From assembly GCA_012521315.1 (NCBI GenBank), contig JAAYMP010000023.1, forward strand, positions 1-6,909: a DNA stretch of 6,909 nucleotides. The letters run 5' to 3'. The notes under the pieces were generated by a model. That model searched no databases. It saw nothing but the letters and a program-made list of their open reading frames with translations, and was not told the DNA's origin. The number at the start of each line of letters is the position of its first letter. Position 1 is the stretch's first letter. The stretch comes from Bacillota bacterium (lineage in GTDB: Bacteria > Bacillota > UBA4882 > UBA10575). The position numbers and the translations under genes are program-made. This document shows positions 1 through 4,976 of the stretch, piece by piece.

Positions 1-573
1 GGCGGCCCCTTCCACCCCATAGACGCCATGGCCAAAGTAGATCCCGTTTAAATACGCCTCCAGGATATCATCCTTTGAGTAGTTTTGTTCAATCTTCACC
101 GCGTAACCGATCTCCACCAGTTTCCGGGGGATCGTCTTCACATTGGTAAGTAAAAGATTCTTCACCAACTGCTGCGTGATGGTACTTCCCCCCTGGGCCC
201 GTTCCTGGCGGCGCAAATTATAATAGACCGCCCGCAATACGCCTTGGAAGTCGACCCCCCGGTGCTCATAGAAACGCCGGTCTTCCACCGCCACCACCGC
301 CCGGCGCAGGAACAACGGGATTTTCTCCAAAGGCGTCCAGGCCACCCGTGACGGGCTAAGTGTCAACAGTTCCTCACCGTTCCGGTCCAGCAGAACGGAG
401 GCCTGCAGATTGGGGCGGAGGAGCTGACGCAGATCAATATCACTAATAAAGGGGTTAAATAAAACCAGAACGGTACCGGCTAAACCGCCGATCAGGAGTA
501 ATACCACCAGCCAGCGCAGGAGTTTAAAGCCCGGCCGAGGCCGGTCTCCCGTTCCCTGCTGTTTGTTCTCCAC
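1..573 (-). CDS. Class A penicillin-binding protein (PBP1A-like), N-terminal part, cut by window edge
   Basis: Bifunctional peptidoglycan synthase; only the first 191 codons are in the window, so the transpeptidase domain lies outside and was not seen. Residues 1-19 are a short polar cytoplasmic tail and about 20-40 a single membrane anchor. The GT51 glycosyltransferase domain follows: motif 1 EDRRFYEHRGVD at 97-108 with the expected catalytic Glu97, motif 2 GGSTITQQLVKN at 128-139, the RKLVEIGYAVKIE segment at 150-162, and ILEAYLNGIYFG at 170-181. This domain polymerises lipid II into glycan strands outside the membrane. I chose the GTG at 573-571 because a GGGGAGGGA ribosome site lies about 8-10 bases upstream; a TTG directly before it is in frame but too close. 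Family assignment is firm. Whether this is a vegetative or a sporulation-specific PBP (as pbpF/pbpG of B. subtilis) is open; spoVAE nearby makes the latter conceivable. Confidence 0.95.
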   Translation of the reverse strand, partial: MENKQQGTGDRPRPGFKLLRWLVVLLLIGGLAGTVLVLFNPFISDIDLRQLLRPNLQASVLLDRNGEELLTLSPSRVAWTPLEKIPLFLRRAVVAVEDRRFYEHRGVDFQGVLRAVYYNLRRQERAQGGSTITQQLVKNLLLTNVKTIPRKLVEIGYAVKIEQNYSKDDILEAYLNGIYFGHGVYGVEGAA

Positions 574-600
574 CAAAGCGCTCCCTCCCCGTGTCGAACT

Positions 601-626
601 TAATAATTTGTAGTATGTCCGTTCCA
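601..626 (-). promoter_or_regulatory. Possible promoter of the PBP gene
   Basis: On the minus strand TTGGAA (626-621) and TATTAA (604-599) are 16 bases apart, a modest sigma-A-like pair. The same stretch holds CATACTA (617-611), which equals the -10 reported for forespore sigma-G promoters, but no good -35 lies 16-18 bases upstream (AAGAA or GAAAA only). Which, if either, is used cannot be settled by eye. Confidence 0.3.
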
Positions 627-627
627 A

Positions 628-656
628 ACACGGTTTTCTTTTTTAGACACGGTTTT
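628..656. repeat. Direct repeat upstream of the PBP gene (2 x ACACGGTTTT)
   Basis: ACACGGTTTT occurs at 628-637 and again at 647-656, a 19-base period, about two helical turns. Read on the minus strand the units lie 55-83 bases upstream of the PBP start. Tandem spacing of this kind can suit a regulator binding one DNA face, but two short copies are weak evidence. Confidence 0.3.
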
Positions 657-820
657 TGTGCCGGGATCGCGAGCGTAAAAAAAACCCACCATAACTGGCC
701 AAAACGGCAATAAAAAAAGACCGGCACAACGGCGGGGTAGGTTACGAATTTGCAGGGATTTAAAACTATTAAGCTGCTACGCGAAGAAGAGCTGGGCGGC
801 GCAGCCAAAAAAAGTGAAGA

Positions 821-952
821 TTACCGGAATAATCTCCACTTACGTTCCTTAACCCTACGGGGTTTTTCCAGACCGTAAACAGGCTTGCTGCACCGCGGGC
901 AGAACAACTCCCAACCTCTAATCTCAACTTGGCAATCCGGACATTGTCTCAT
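821..952 (-). CDS. 43-residue zinc-ribbon microprotein
   Basis: A very short gene encoding MRQCPDCQVEIRGWELFCPRC followed by a basic tail. CPDC (residues 4-7) and CPRC (18-21) are two zinc knuckles separated by ten residues, the layout of a minimal double-CxxC zinc ribbon (zinc_ribbon_2 type). The tail from residue 23 on is rich in Lys and Arg and ends in WRLFR, suggesting contact with nucleic acid, membrane or a partner. The ATG at 952-950 has AAGGAAGGA about 8 bases upstream, and the stop is TAA at 823-821. It is transcribed in the same direction as the PBP gene, 247 bases ahead of it, and divergently from spoVAE. Evidence for coding is the intact motif pair plus ribosome site; exact function is unknown. 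Such ribbons occur alone or as pieces of larger proteins, and nothing here suggests a broken larger gene. Confidence 0.75.
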   Translation of the reverse strand: MRQCPDCQVEIRGWELFCPRCSKPVYGLEKPRRVKERKWRLFR

Positions 953-986
953 CTTCTTATTCCTTCCTTCTTTCTTTTTCGTCTAC

Positions 987-1005
987 ATTGTACCATCTTA
1001 TGGTA
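987..1005 (-). promoter_or_regulatory. TACAAT -10 box overlapping a perfect inverted repeat
   Basis: TACAAT (992-987, minus strand) would put transcription start about 28 bases before the 43-aa zinc-ribbon ATG. Just upstream and touching it is the palindrome TACCAT-ctt-ATGGTA (991-1005), placed where an operator would block polymerase. The -35 at the right distance (CTCAAA, 1015-1010) is poor, so the promoter would need an activator or be weak. Confidence 0.35.
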
Positions 1006-1051
1006 AAGTTTTGAGATCTTTGGGATTACGAAATAAACAAATTGAAATTAC

Positions 1052-1085
1052 GGGGAGGTTACAGCCTTTCCCTGTATAATTCCCC
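1052..1085. repeat. Imperfect inverted repeat upstream of spoVAE
   Basis: Outer arms GGGGA (1052-1056) and TCCCC (1081-1085) enclose inner arms TACAG (1060-1064) and CTGTA (1072-1076) around a 7-base loop. A TATAAT hexamer (1075-1080) sits in the right half and could serve as a spoVAE -10, though no good -35 is visible at 16-18 bases. No T-run follows on either strand, so it is not an intrinsic terminator. It may be an operator or chance structure. Confidence 0.3.
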
Positions 1086-1150
1086 CACCCAATGGTAATT
1101 CTGACTGGTGTGATGCGCAATTCTTCACCAACTGATAAGTGGGGTCCATC

Positions 1151-1510
1151 ATGAATTGGCAAATGTATTTCAATGCGTTCTGGGTGGGTGGTCTGATTTG
1201 TCTCCTGACCCAGTTGGTCTGGGATTTTACCAAACTGAATATGGGTCATATCCTGTCAACCCTAACAGTAATCGGCGGGATCCTGGGCGGCCTCGGCCTT
1301 TACGACCGGTTGATTGAATTTGCCGGAGGCGGGGCGACCATGCCTATCTTAAGCTTTGGGAACGCCTTGGTCAAAGGGGCCATTGCCGAAGCGGAGAAAA
1401 ACGGTGTCATCGGAGTTTTGACTGGCATGTTCGAATTGACCAGCACCGGAATTACGGCCGCGATTATCTTCGGCTTCCTCGTCGCTCTGGTCTTCAAACC
1501 AAAAGGCTGA
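1151..1510 (+). CDS. spoVAE: Stage V sporulation protein AE (SpoVAE / SpoVAEb)
   Basis: Small inner-membrane protein of the SpoVA complex, which in Bacillus and clostridia moves dipicolinic acid into the forming spore and out again at germination. The 119-residue product is almost entirely hydrophobic, with segments at about 7-23, 33-51, 66-92 and 97-115 and a short positively charged KPKG tail. The family-typical stretches are LYDRLIEFAGGGATMPILSF (50-69), a G-NALVKGAI region just after, and GITAAIIFGFLVALVFKPK near the end. Length agrees with the usual 115-120 residues. I chose ATG 1151; an in-frame GTG at 1139 would add four residues, but neither has a strong ribosome site (AAGTGGGG before the ATG is the better). 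SpoVAE normally sits directly after spoVAC and spoVAD; here the upstream DNA holds a divergent zinc-ribbon gene instead, so this copy stands alone. Family call is firm. Confidence 0.93.
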   Translation: MNWQMYFNAFWVGGLICLLTQLVWDFTKLNMGHILSTLTVIGGILGGLGLYDRLIEFAGGGATMPILSFGNALVKGAIAEAEKNGVIGVLTGMFELTSTGITAAIIFGFLVALVFKPKG

Positions 1511-1517
1511 TTTCGCT

Positions 1518-1604
1518 CCTTTCTTTAGCGGGAGGCTCATCCGGAAATGTTTTGCTGATCCCGGGTCCGATTGAGCGATGGTAAATCCCCCCTTTCTTTA
1601 GTGG
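1518..1604 (+). repeat. Short direct repeat CCTTTCTTTAG(C/T)GG
   Basis: A 14-base unit occurs at 1518-1531 and 1591-1604 with one C/T difference. The second copy forms the left arm of a perfect hairpin, CTTTCTTT (1592-1599), loop AGTGG, AAAGAAAG (1605-1612). Both copies lie between spoVAE and the DUF2156 gene. Meaning unknown. Confidence 0.35.
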
Positions 1605-1615
1605 AAAGAAAGAGT

Positions 1616-1621
1616 TATAAT
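1616..1621 (+). promoter_or_regulatory. Possible -10 box for the DUF2156-GNAT operon
   Basis: TATAAT is a perfect -10 hexamer placed 58 bases before the proposed ATT start. The corresponding -35 (TTTCTT, 1593-1598, 17-base spacer) is poor and lies inside the CTTTCTTT/AAAGAAAG hairpin. If used, the transcript would begin at the 1629-1650 stem-loop. Confidence 0.35.
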
Positions 1622-1628
1622 TAGATTG

Positions 1629-1652
1629 AACCCCCAACCACTTGGGGGTTTT
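1629..1652 (+). terminator. Hairpin with short T-run: terminator of spoVAE or leader hairpin of the next gene
   Basis: AACCCCCAA (1629-1637) and TTGGGGGTT (1642-1650) pair perfectly over nine bases around a 4-base loop, followed by TTTTAG. This fits an intrinsic terminator about 120 bases after the spoVAE stop. The T-run is short. A TATAAT at 1616-1621 would start a transcript right at the hairpin, so it could instead be the 5' stem of the DUF2156 mRNA. Confidence 0.6.
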
Positions 1653-1678
1653 AGTACAAGCAGGGGGGGGTTTTAAAC

Positions 1679-2560
1679 ATTTATTTACACAAGATAACAC
1701 CAGCCGACATCGAACAGTATTCCGCCTTTCTAAAGGATTTTTATCTTGAGGTCTCCGATTTGGCCCCACCCTCTTTGTTTCTTTGGCGAGACTCTTTTCA
1801 GGTTCAAATCGACCAAACTTCGGATTACGCCGTTCTCCTCTGCACTTATCAGGGAGCCACCTACTGCCTGGCGCCGCTTATTAAACCCGGGGTTGACCCG
1901 GCCCCGGTCCTGCAGCGGATTCATACCTATTTCCACCGGCAGAACCAGGGGGCGGTTTTCCGGGCGGTCCCCCGGGAAATGCTGTCCCTGTTTCCCACCG
2001 ACCGGTACCGGATCATTCCCGACCGTACCTCCTGGGATTACCTCTACCGGACGAAAGACCTGATTGAACTGCGCGGCCGGAAATACCAGCAAAAACGGAA
2101 CCACATCAACCGTTTTCAACAGTTTTATCCCTTCACCTACCACTCCCTAACCCCGGAACATTTTCCGGCTTGCCAACGCCTATTTGAACACTGGGCGGCC
2201 GAGAAAGCCGGACAACCGGAGGTGAATGAGGAGCGTCTCGCCCTCCAAGAAGCGTTTCAACATTTTTCCCTCCTCAAGCTGAAGGGCGGGGCCTTGGAAG
2301 TTTACGGTGAACTCCAGGCTTTTGCCATCGGCAGCCGCCTGAACAAAGACACCGCTATTGTCCATTTTGAAAAGGCCAACGCCGAGTTTTCCGGGATCTA
2401 TGCGGTCATCAACCAACAGTTTATCGCGCACGAGTGGGCCGATACCAAGTATATCAACCGGGAAGACGACATGGGGCTCCCCGGTCTACGGCAAGCAAAA
2501 GAACGTTACCATCCTTTCCGCATGGTCGAGAAATACACCGTGGTCGAGGTGGGCGCGTAA
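1679..2560 (+). CDS. DUF2156 protein (phosphatidylglycerol lysyltransferase C-domain-like), probable ATT start
   Basis: About 293 residues with the hallmarks of DUF2156/LPG_synthase_C, a double-GNAT fold related to the domain that moves amino acids from tRNA to lipids in MprF; the substrate of stand-alone members is largely unknown. Visible blocks: SDLAPPSLFLWR near residues 26-37, DYLYRTKDLIELRGRKYQQK with KRNHINRF (about 120-145), HFEKANAEFSGIYAVINQQF (about 225-244), and YINREDDMGLPGLRQAK with a final EKYTVV. The only standard start in frame near the N-terminus is TTG 1760, but conserved family sequence continues in frame about 27 codons upstream (an LHKITPADI opening, then a helix). The frame is closed by TAG at 1652-1654 and no ATG, GTG or TTG lies between. 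ATT at 1679 has a CAGGGGGGGG ribosome-site-like tract 8 bases upstream and is my choice. A frameshift or assembly error in the G8 tract is the main alternative. No signal peptide or membrane segment is seen, so the product should be cytosolic. The stop TAA overlaps the next gene's ATG. Confidence 0.88.
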   Translation: MYLHKITPADIEQYSAFLKDFYLEVSDLAPPSLFLWRDSFQVQIDQTSDYAVLLCTYQGATYCLAPLIKPGVDPAPVLQRIHTYFHRQNQGAVFRAVPREMLSLFPTDRYRIIPDRTSWDYLYRTKDLIELRGRKYQQKRNHINRFQQFYPFTYHSLTPEHFPACQRLFEHWAAEKAGQPEVNEERLALQEAFQHFSLLKLKGGALEVYGELQAFAIGSRLNKDTAIVHFEKANAEFSGIYAVINQQFIAHEWADTKYINREDDMGLPGLRQAKERYHPFRMVEKYTVVEVGA

Positions 2561-3741
2561 TGGAGATTAGACCCTTGACCCCGCACGACATGGACCAAGC
2601 CCGTACCCTCTGGGAGGTCTGTTTTGAGGACCTCCCAGCCTTTTTAGACTGGTATTTCCAAGCCCGTTTTCAACCCGCCGACGGGCTGGGAATCTTCTTG
2701 AAAGGACGGTTGGTCTGTGATCTTCACCTCTCCCCCCGGGCGGTCAAGCTTCGCCGGCAAAACTACCCCGCGGCCTATTTGATCGCCTTGGCCACCGCCC
2801 CCTCCTTTCGCCGGTTGGGCCTGGCGAAAACCCTCCTGACTTACGCCCTGCGCCACCTGGCCGCCAGGGGGATCTATTTCACATTCTTACTCCCGTTTAA
2901 CACCAAATTCTATACCCGGCTCGGCTGGGGGGAATGGGCCGACCACCGCCTCTACCACCTGTCTCCCGCCGGCCACCGGACGGGCAAAGCGGACCCCAAC
3001 CCAAAAGGTGAATCCTCATGGCGGTTCCGACAAGTCGAAGCAGCGCAACAGCTTACGCTGCTTGCTGATATCTACGCGCGTTTCTTCGCGCACGTCGACG
3101 GCGGGCTCACCCGTTCGGCTCAGGACTGGACATGCCTCCTTTTGGACCATTCTTTATACGGGGGAAAAACTTGGCTGGCCACGGACCGGGCCGGTACCCC
3201 CCACGGTTACGCCTTGGTCCTACCGCCGGACAACGGCCGCCCGATCCTCCGGGAGTTGATCGCCCTTGACCCAACTCTTAAAGACTCTTTTTTGCCGTAC
3301 CTCGCCGCCCAACTGGCCGGAGCCTCCTGTCCGCCTGCCGTCCCGGAAGACGGCGCCGCGCAACTGACCCCCTTCATCCCTCCGGGGACACAACCGGTCT
3401 TCCTCGGGCGGATCACCAGGGTGCCGCCGATGCTGGAAGCCGGCGCCTATCCGCCGTTGTCCGTGGAATGGGTGCTGGAGGTCACCGACCCCCTCCTGCC
3501 CGAAAACAACGGCCAGTACAGGATAAAAGTGGCCGCCGGAAAAATGCGGGTGACGAAAACCACCGGTGAACAACCGGCGGTCCGGTGTTCCGTCGGCACC
3601 CTCGCCCGCCTCATCACGGGAAACGCCCATCCGGAAGAGCTGGTCGCCCACGGTGACCTCACCCTTGACCACCCCCAATTCTTAACGGTGCTGACCGCCC
3701 TGTTTCCTCCGGCGACCAATTTTATCAACGAATATTTCTAA
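2560..3741 (+). CDS. Eis-like GNAT N-acetyltransferase with SCP2-type C-terminal domain
   Basis: 393 residues in the three-part architecture of Eis-family enzymes, which transfer acetyl from acetyl-CoA to amines and in mycobacteria acetylate aminoglycosides and protein lysines. GNAT domain 1 covers about 1-135, with the acetyl-CoA loop ATAPSFRRLGLAKTLL at 78-93 (R84-R85-x-G87-x-A89) and FYTRLGWG at 117-124, whose Tyr118 is placed like the catalytic Tyr of Eis. A second GNAT-like domain spans about 150-285, including the IYARF...GGLTRSAQDW segment at 171-190. An SCP2-like domain fills about 290-393. The protein ends in FINEYF; in Eis the free carboxylate of the last Phe takes part in catalysis, and a terminal Phe is kept here. 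ATG 2560 is preferred: GAGGTGG lies 7 bases upstream and the A is shared with the previous TAA, so translation should be coupled. A longer in-frame ORF runs upstream through the DUF2156 gene but is a shadow. The physiological substrate is unknown. Confidence 0.93.
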   Translation: MEIRPLTPHDMDQARTLWEVCFEDLPAFLDWYFQARFQPADGLGIFLKGRLVCDLHLSPRAVKLRRQNYPAAYLIALATAPSFRRLGLAKTLLTYALRHLAARGIYFTFLLPFNTKFYTRLGWGEWADHRLYHLSPAGHRTGKADPNPKGESSWRFRQVEAAQQLTLLADIYARFFAHVDGGLTRSAQDWTCLLLDHSLYGGKTWLATDRAGTPHGYALVLPPDNGRPILRELIALDPTLKDSFLPYLAAQLAGASCPPAVPEDGAAQLTPFIPPGTQPVFLGRITRVPPMLEAGAYPPLSVEWVLEVTDPLLPENNGQYRIKVAAGKMRVTKTTGEQPAVRCSVGTLARLITGNAHPEELVAHGDLTLDHPQFLTVLTALFPPATNFINEYF

Positions 3742-3746
3742 CAACC

Positions 3747-3785
3747 AAAAAACCGGTTCCAGCCGACGGCTAGAACCGGTTCTTT
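3747..3785. terminator. Bidirectional intrinsic terminator between the GNAT gene and hpf
   Basis: AACCGGTTC (3751-3759) pairs with GAACCGGTT (3773-3781), and inside, after one C/A mismatch, AGCC (3761-3764) pairs with GGCT (3768-3771) around GAC. The plus strand continues CTTTTC; on the minus strand the stem runs into six T (from A at 3747-3752). It sits five bases after the GNAT stop and about 40 bases after the hpf stop, so it should end both convergent transcripts. Confidence 0.9.
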
Positions 3786-3819
3786 TCGTTCTTAAATATT
3801 TATGTATTTCGCCTCTTCC

Positions 3820-4347
3820 TCAAAATTCCGGCTCGATCAACCCGTAATTACCGTCTTTACGTTTGTATACGACGTTGACCTCTTCCAACTCCGGATTGAA
3901 GAAGACGAAAAAGTCATGGCCCAGCAGTTCCATTCGCATAACGGCTTCTTCGGCCGACATGGGTTTAATTGCAAACCGCTTGGTGCGGACAATCTTCGGT
4001 TCAGCGGTTACCTCAACAGTATCAGCTGGTGTGGGAGAGATAATCCGATACTCTTCCCGAATCTTCCGGTTGATCTTTGTTTTGTATTTATGAATCTGAC
4101 GTTCAATCTTTTCAACGGCCCCATCAACCGAACTGTACATATCGGCGCTTTTTTCTTCCCCCCGTAGCAAAAGTCCGTTGATGGAGATCGTGATGTCGAC
4201 AACATGGATGCCCCGTTCGATCGACAACGTAACCAATGCCGTCGGTGGTTGTGCAAAAAACTTGGCGATCTTCCCCACCTTTTTTTCCGCATAATCGCGG
4301 AGCGCATCAGTTACCTCAAGGTTTTTTCCAAAAACCTTAATGTCCAT
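3820..4347 (-). CDS. hpf: Long-form ribosome hibernation promoting factor
   Basis: 175-residue HPF-long (YvyD in B. subtilis). The N-terminal S30AE domain (about 1-97) opens MDIKVFGKNLEVTDALRDYA and binds in the decoding region of the small subunit; a linker of about 20 residues follows; the C-terminal domain (about 118-175), with KIVRTKRFAIKPMSAEEAV at 118-136 and a NYGLIEPEF end, dimerises and joins two 70S ribosomes into an idle 100S particle. The length is normal. I chose ATG 4347 because AGGAG lies at 4360-4356, eight bases upstream; a GTG at 4356 overlaps that site and is rejected. The gene follows the fliD-fliS-fliT block on the same strand, as in Bacillus, but with a zinc-ribbon gene between. 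It has its own upstream promoter and ends at the bidirectional hairpin, so it is probably monocistronic. Confidence 0.97.
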   Translation of the reverse strand: MDIKVFGKNLEVTDALRDYAEKKVGKIAKFFAQPPTALVTLSIERGIHVVDITISINGLLLRGEEKSADMYSSVDGAVEKIERQIHKYKTKINRKIREEYRIISPTPADTVEVTAEPKIVRTKRFAIKPMSAEEAVMRMELLGHDFFVFFNPELEEVNVVYKRKDGNYGLIEPEF

Positions 4348-4456
4348 CCTATCCACTCCTTCCCTTGTCGTTTTCAGAGGCGAACCGCGTCATGAATAAT
4401 ATACCCAATTTGGTTCGTTTCCCCACCCCCTTATCCGGTAAAAGGTTATATTAGAT

Positions 4457-4485
4457 ATATTCCCGGTCGGGGAAAATAATCCTTC
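4457..4485 (-). promoter_or_regulatory. Putative sigma-H promoter of hpf
   Basis: On the minus strand GAAGGATTA (4485-4477) matches the B. subtilis sigma-H -35 consensus RnAGGAwWW at every position. After 11 bases, CGGGAATAT (4465-4457) matches the -10 RnnGAATww except for the first base. Transcription would start near 4450, giving a leader of about 100 bases before the hpf ATG. In B. subtilis hpf/yvyD is known to be under sigma-H and sigma-B, so the match fits the gene. A GGGTAT (4406-4401) resembles a sigma-B -10 but lacks a -35. Confidence 0.6.
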
Positions 4486-4561
4486 GCTTCCTTTGGAAAT
4501 CATGGTAATTCCTTTACTTAAGAAACGTTCAATTTGCCCCGCCGGTTCCCAAATTGCCGAC

Positions 4562-4599
4562 AAAAAAACCTCCCCTGGAGGGCAGAGGAGGTTGTTTTT
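4562..4599 (-). terminator. Intrinsic terminator of the four-CxxC zinc-ribbon gene
   Basis: Read on the minus strand, AACCTCC (4593-4587) and GGAGGTT (4573-4567) form a seven-base stem, followed by a run of T from the seven A at 4562-4568. It lies about 40 bases after the zinc-ribbon stop and upstream of the hpf promoter, so it separates the two transcripts. Confidence 0.85.
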
Positions 4600-4630
4600 G
4601 TTATGCTAATCAGTTGGGTTAAAGTTGCAT

Positions 4631-4900
4631 TTAGCTAGCTTTTATCTGATCATAGCATTGTTTACAATAGACTGGCCGATCCTGGGAGGGCGTAAATGGG
4701 ACCTGGGTTTTCACCCCACAGTTGTCACATACGACCTCGGTCATCGTCCGGCCTCTTTGCTTTCTTTGTTGACGGCATTCCCGACAACGTGCCGGTTCAT
4801 TAGTGAACCCCTTTTCGGCATAAAACTCTTGTTCACCCGCGGTAAAGACAAATTCCGCACCGCACTCTTTGCATACCAATGTTTTGTCCTCGTACGCCAT
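4631..4900 (-). CDS. Zinc-ribbon protein with four CxxC motifs (zf-trcl / CxxC-x17-CxxC type)
   Basis: 89 residues with cysteine pairs at 10/13, 39/42, 58/61 and 79/82. The first half (LVCKECGAEF ... ARCRECR) resembles the zf-trcl 'probable zinc-binding' domain; the second half has exactly 17 residues between CDNC and CKQC, the spacing that names the CxxC-x17-CxxC family. Two zinc sites are therefore expected. Between them lies a basic stretch, RQQRKQRGR (43-51), typical of nucleic-acid contact. The role of these proteins in Bacillota is not established. ATG 4900 is chosen because the family sequence begins there and AAGGAAG lies 11 bases upstream across an A/T-rich spacer; an in-frame extension to 4987 is not family-like. 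The gene sits between fliT and hpf with its own promoter and terminator, so it need not be part of flagellar expression. Confidence 0.9.
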   Translation of the reverse strand: MAYEDKTLVCKECGAEFVFTAGEQEFYAEKGFTNEPARCRECRQQRKQRGRTMTEVVCDNCGVKTQVPFTPSQDRPVYCKQCYDQIKAS

Positions 4901-4920
4901 TAAAAAAACTACTTCCTTTC

Positions 4921-4976
4921 CTAAGGATATATTTGTCCGGGTTCCATCCGTTCTGATACTGAAAAGTATCCCTCCT
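4921..4976 (-). promoter_or_regulatory. Structured leader: SD, hairpin and 8-codon uORF ahead of the zinc-ribbon gene
   Basis: A consensus AGGAGG (4976-4971) is followed at once by a perfect hairpin, GATACT-TTTC-AGTATC (4970-4955), then seven bases, then ATG 4947 opening a uORF (MEPGQIYP) that stops at TAG 4923-4921, 20 bases before the zinc-ribbon ATG. With the stem folded, the SD and uORF ATG would be about normal distance apart. Nothing here proves translation. Confidence 0.35.

Noticed and set aside
524..808. 94-codon minus-strand frame overlapping the PBP start
   Set aside because: Overlaps the clear PBP N-terminus in another frame, has a low-complexity Ser/Phe-rich product and no family features.
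660..820. Terminator for the 43-aa zinc-ribbon gene
   Set aside because: Several T-runs occur on the minus strand, but none follows a convincing GC-rich stem, so no terminator is called and read-through toward the PBP gene remains possible.
1092..1154. 20-codon plus-strand frame whose TGA overlaps the spoVAE ATG
   Set aside because: The ATGA overlap suggests coupling, but there is no ribosome site before its ATG and the product is featureless; probably chance.
1746..2063. 105-codon plus-strand frame within the DUF2156 gene
   Set aside because: The overlapping frame carries all conserved DUF2156 motifs; this one is Pro/Arg-rich shadow sequence.
2434..2559. Upstream extension of the Eis-like gene
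   Set aside because: It runs inside the DUF2156 coding region in another frame; ATG 2560 has a good ribosome site and starts the GNAT domain correctly.
3220..3728. Long minus-strand frames opposite the Eis-like gene
   Set aside because: They are GC-rich shadows of a well-supported gene, with no ribosome site or recognisable domain.
3802..4167. 121-codon plus-strand frame opposite hpf
   Set aside because: Lies wholly antisense to the firmly identified hpf and across its stop; a shadow.
4401..4406. GGGTAT as a sigma-B -10 for hpf
   Set aside because: No GTTTAA-like -35 at 12-15 bases upstream; sigma-B is also absent from many clostridial lineages.
4390..4503. 37-codon minus-strand frame with AAAGGA six bases before its ATG, upstream of hpf
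   Set aside because: It spans the predicted sigma-H promoter, so it would not be on the main hpf transcript, and the product matches nothing I know. Kept only as a note.
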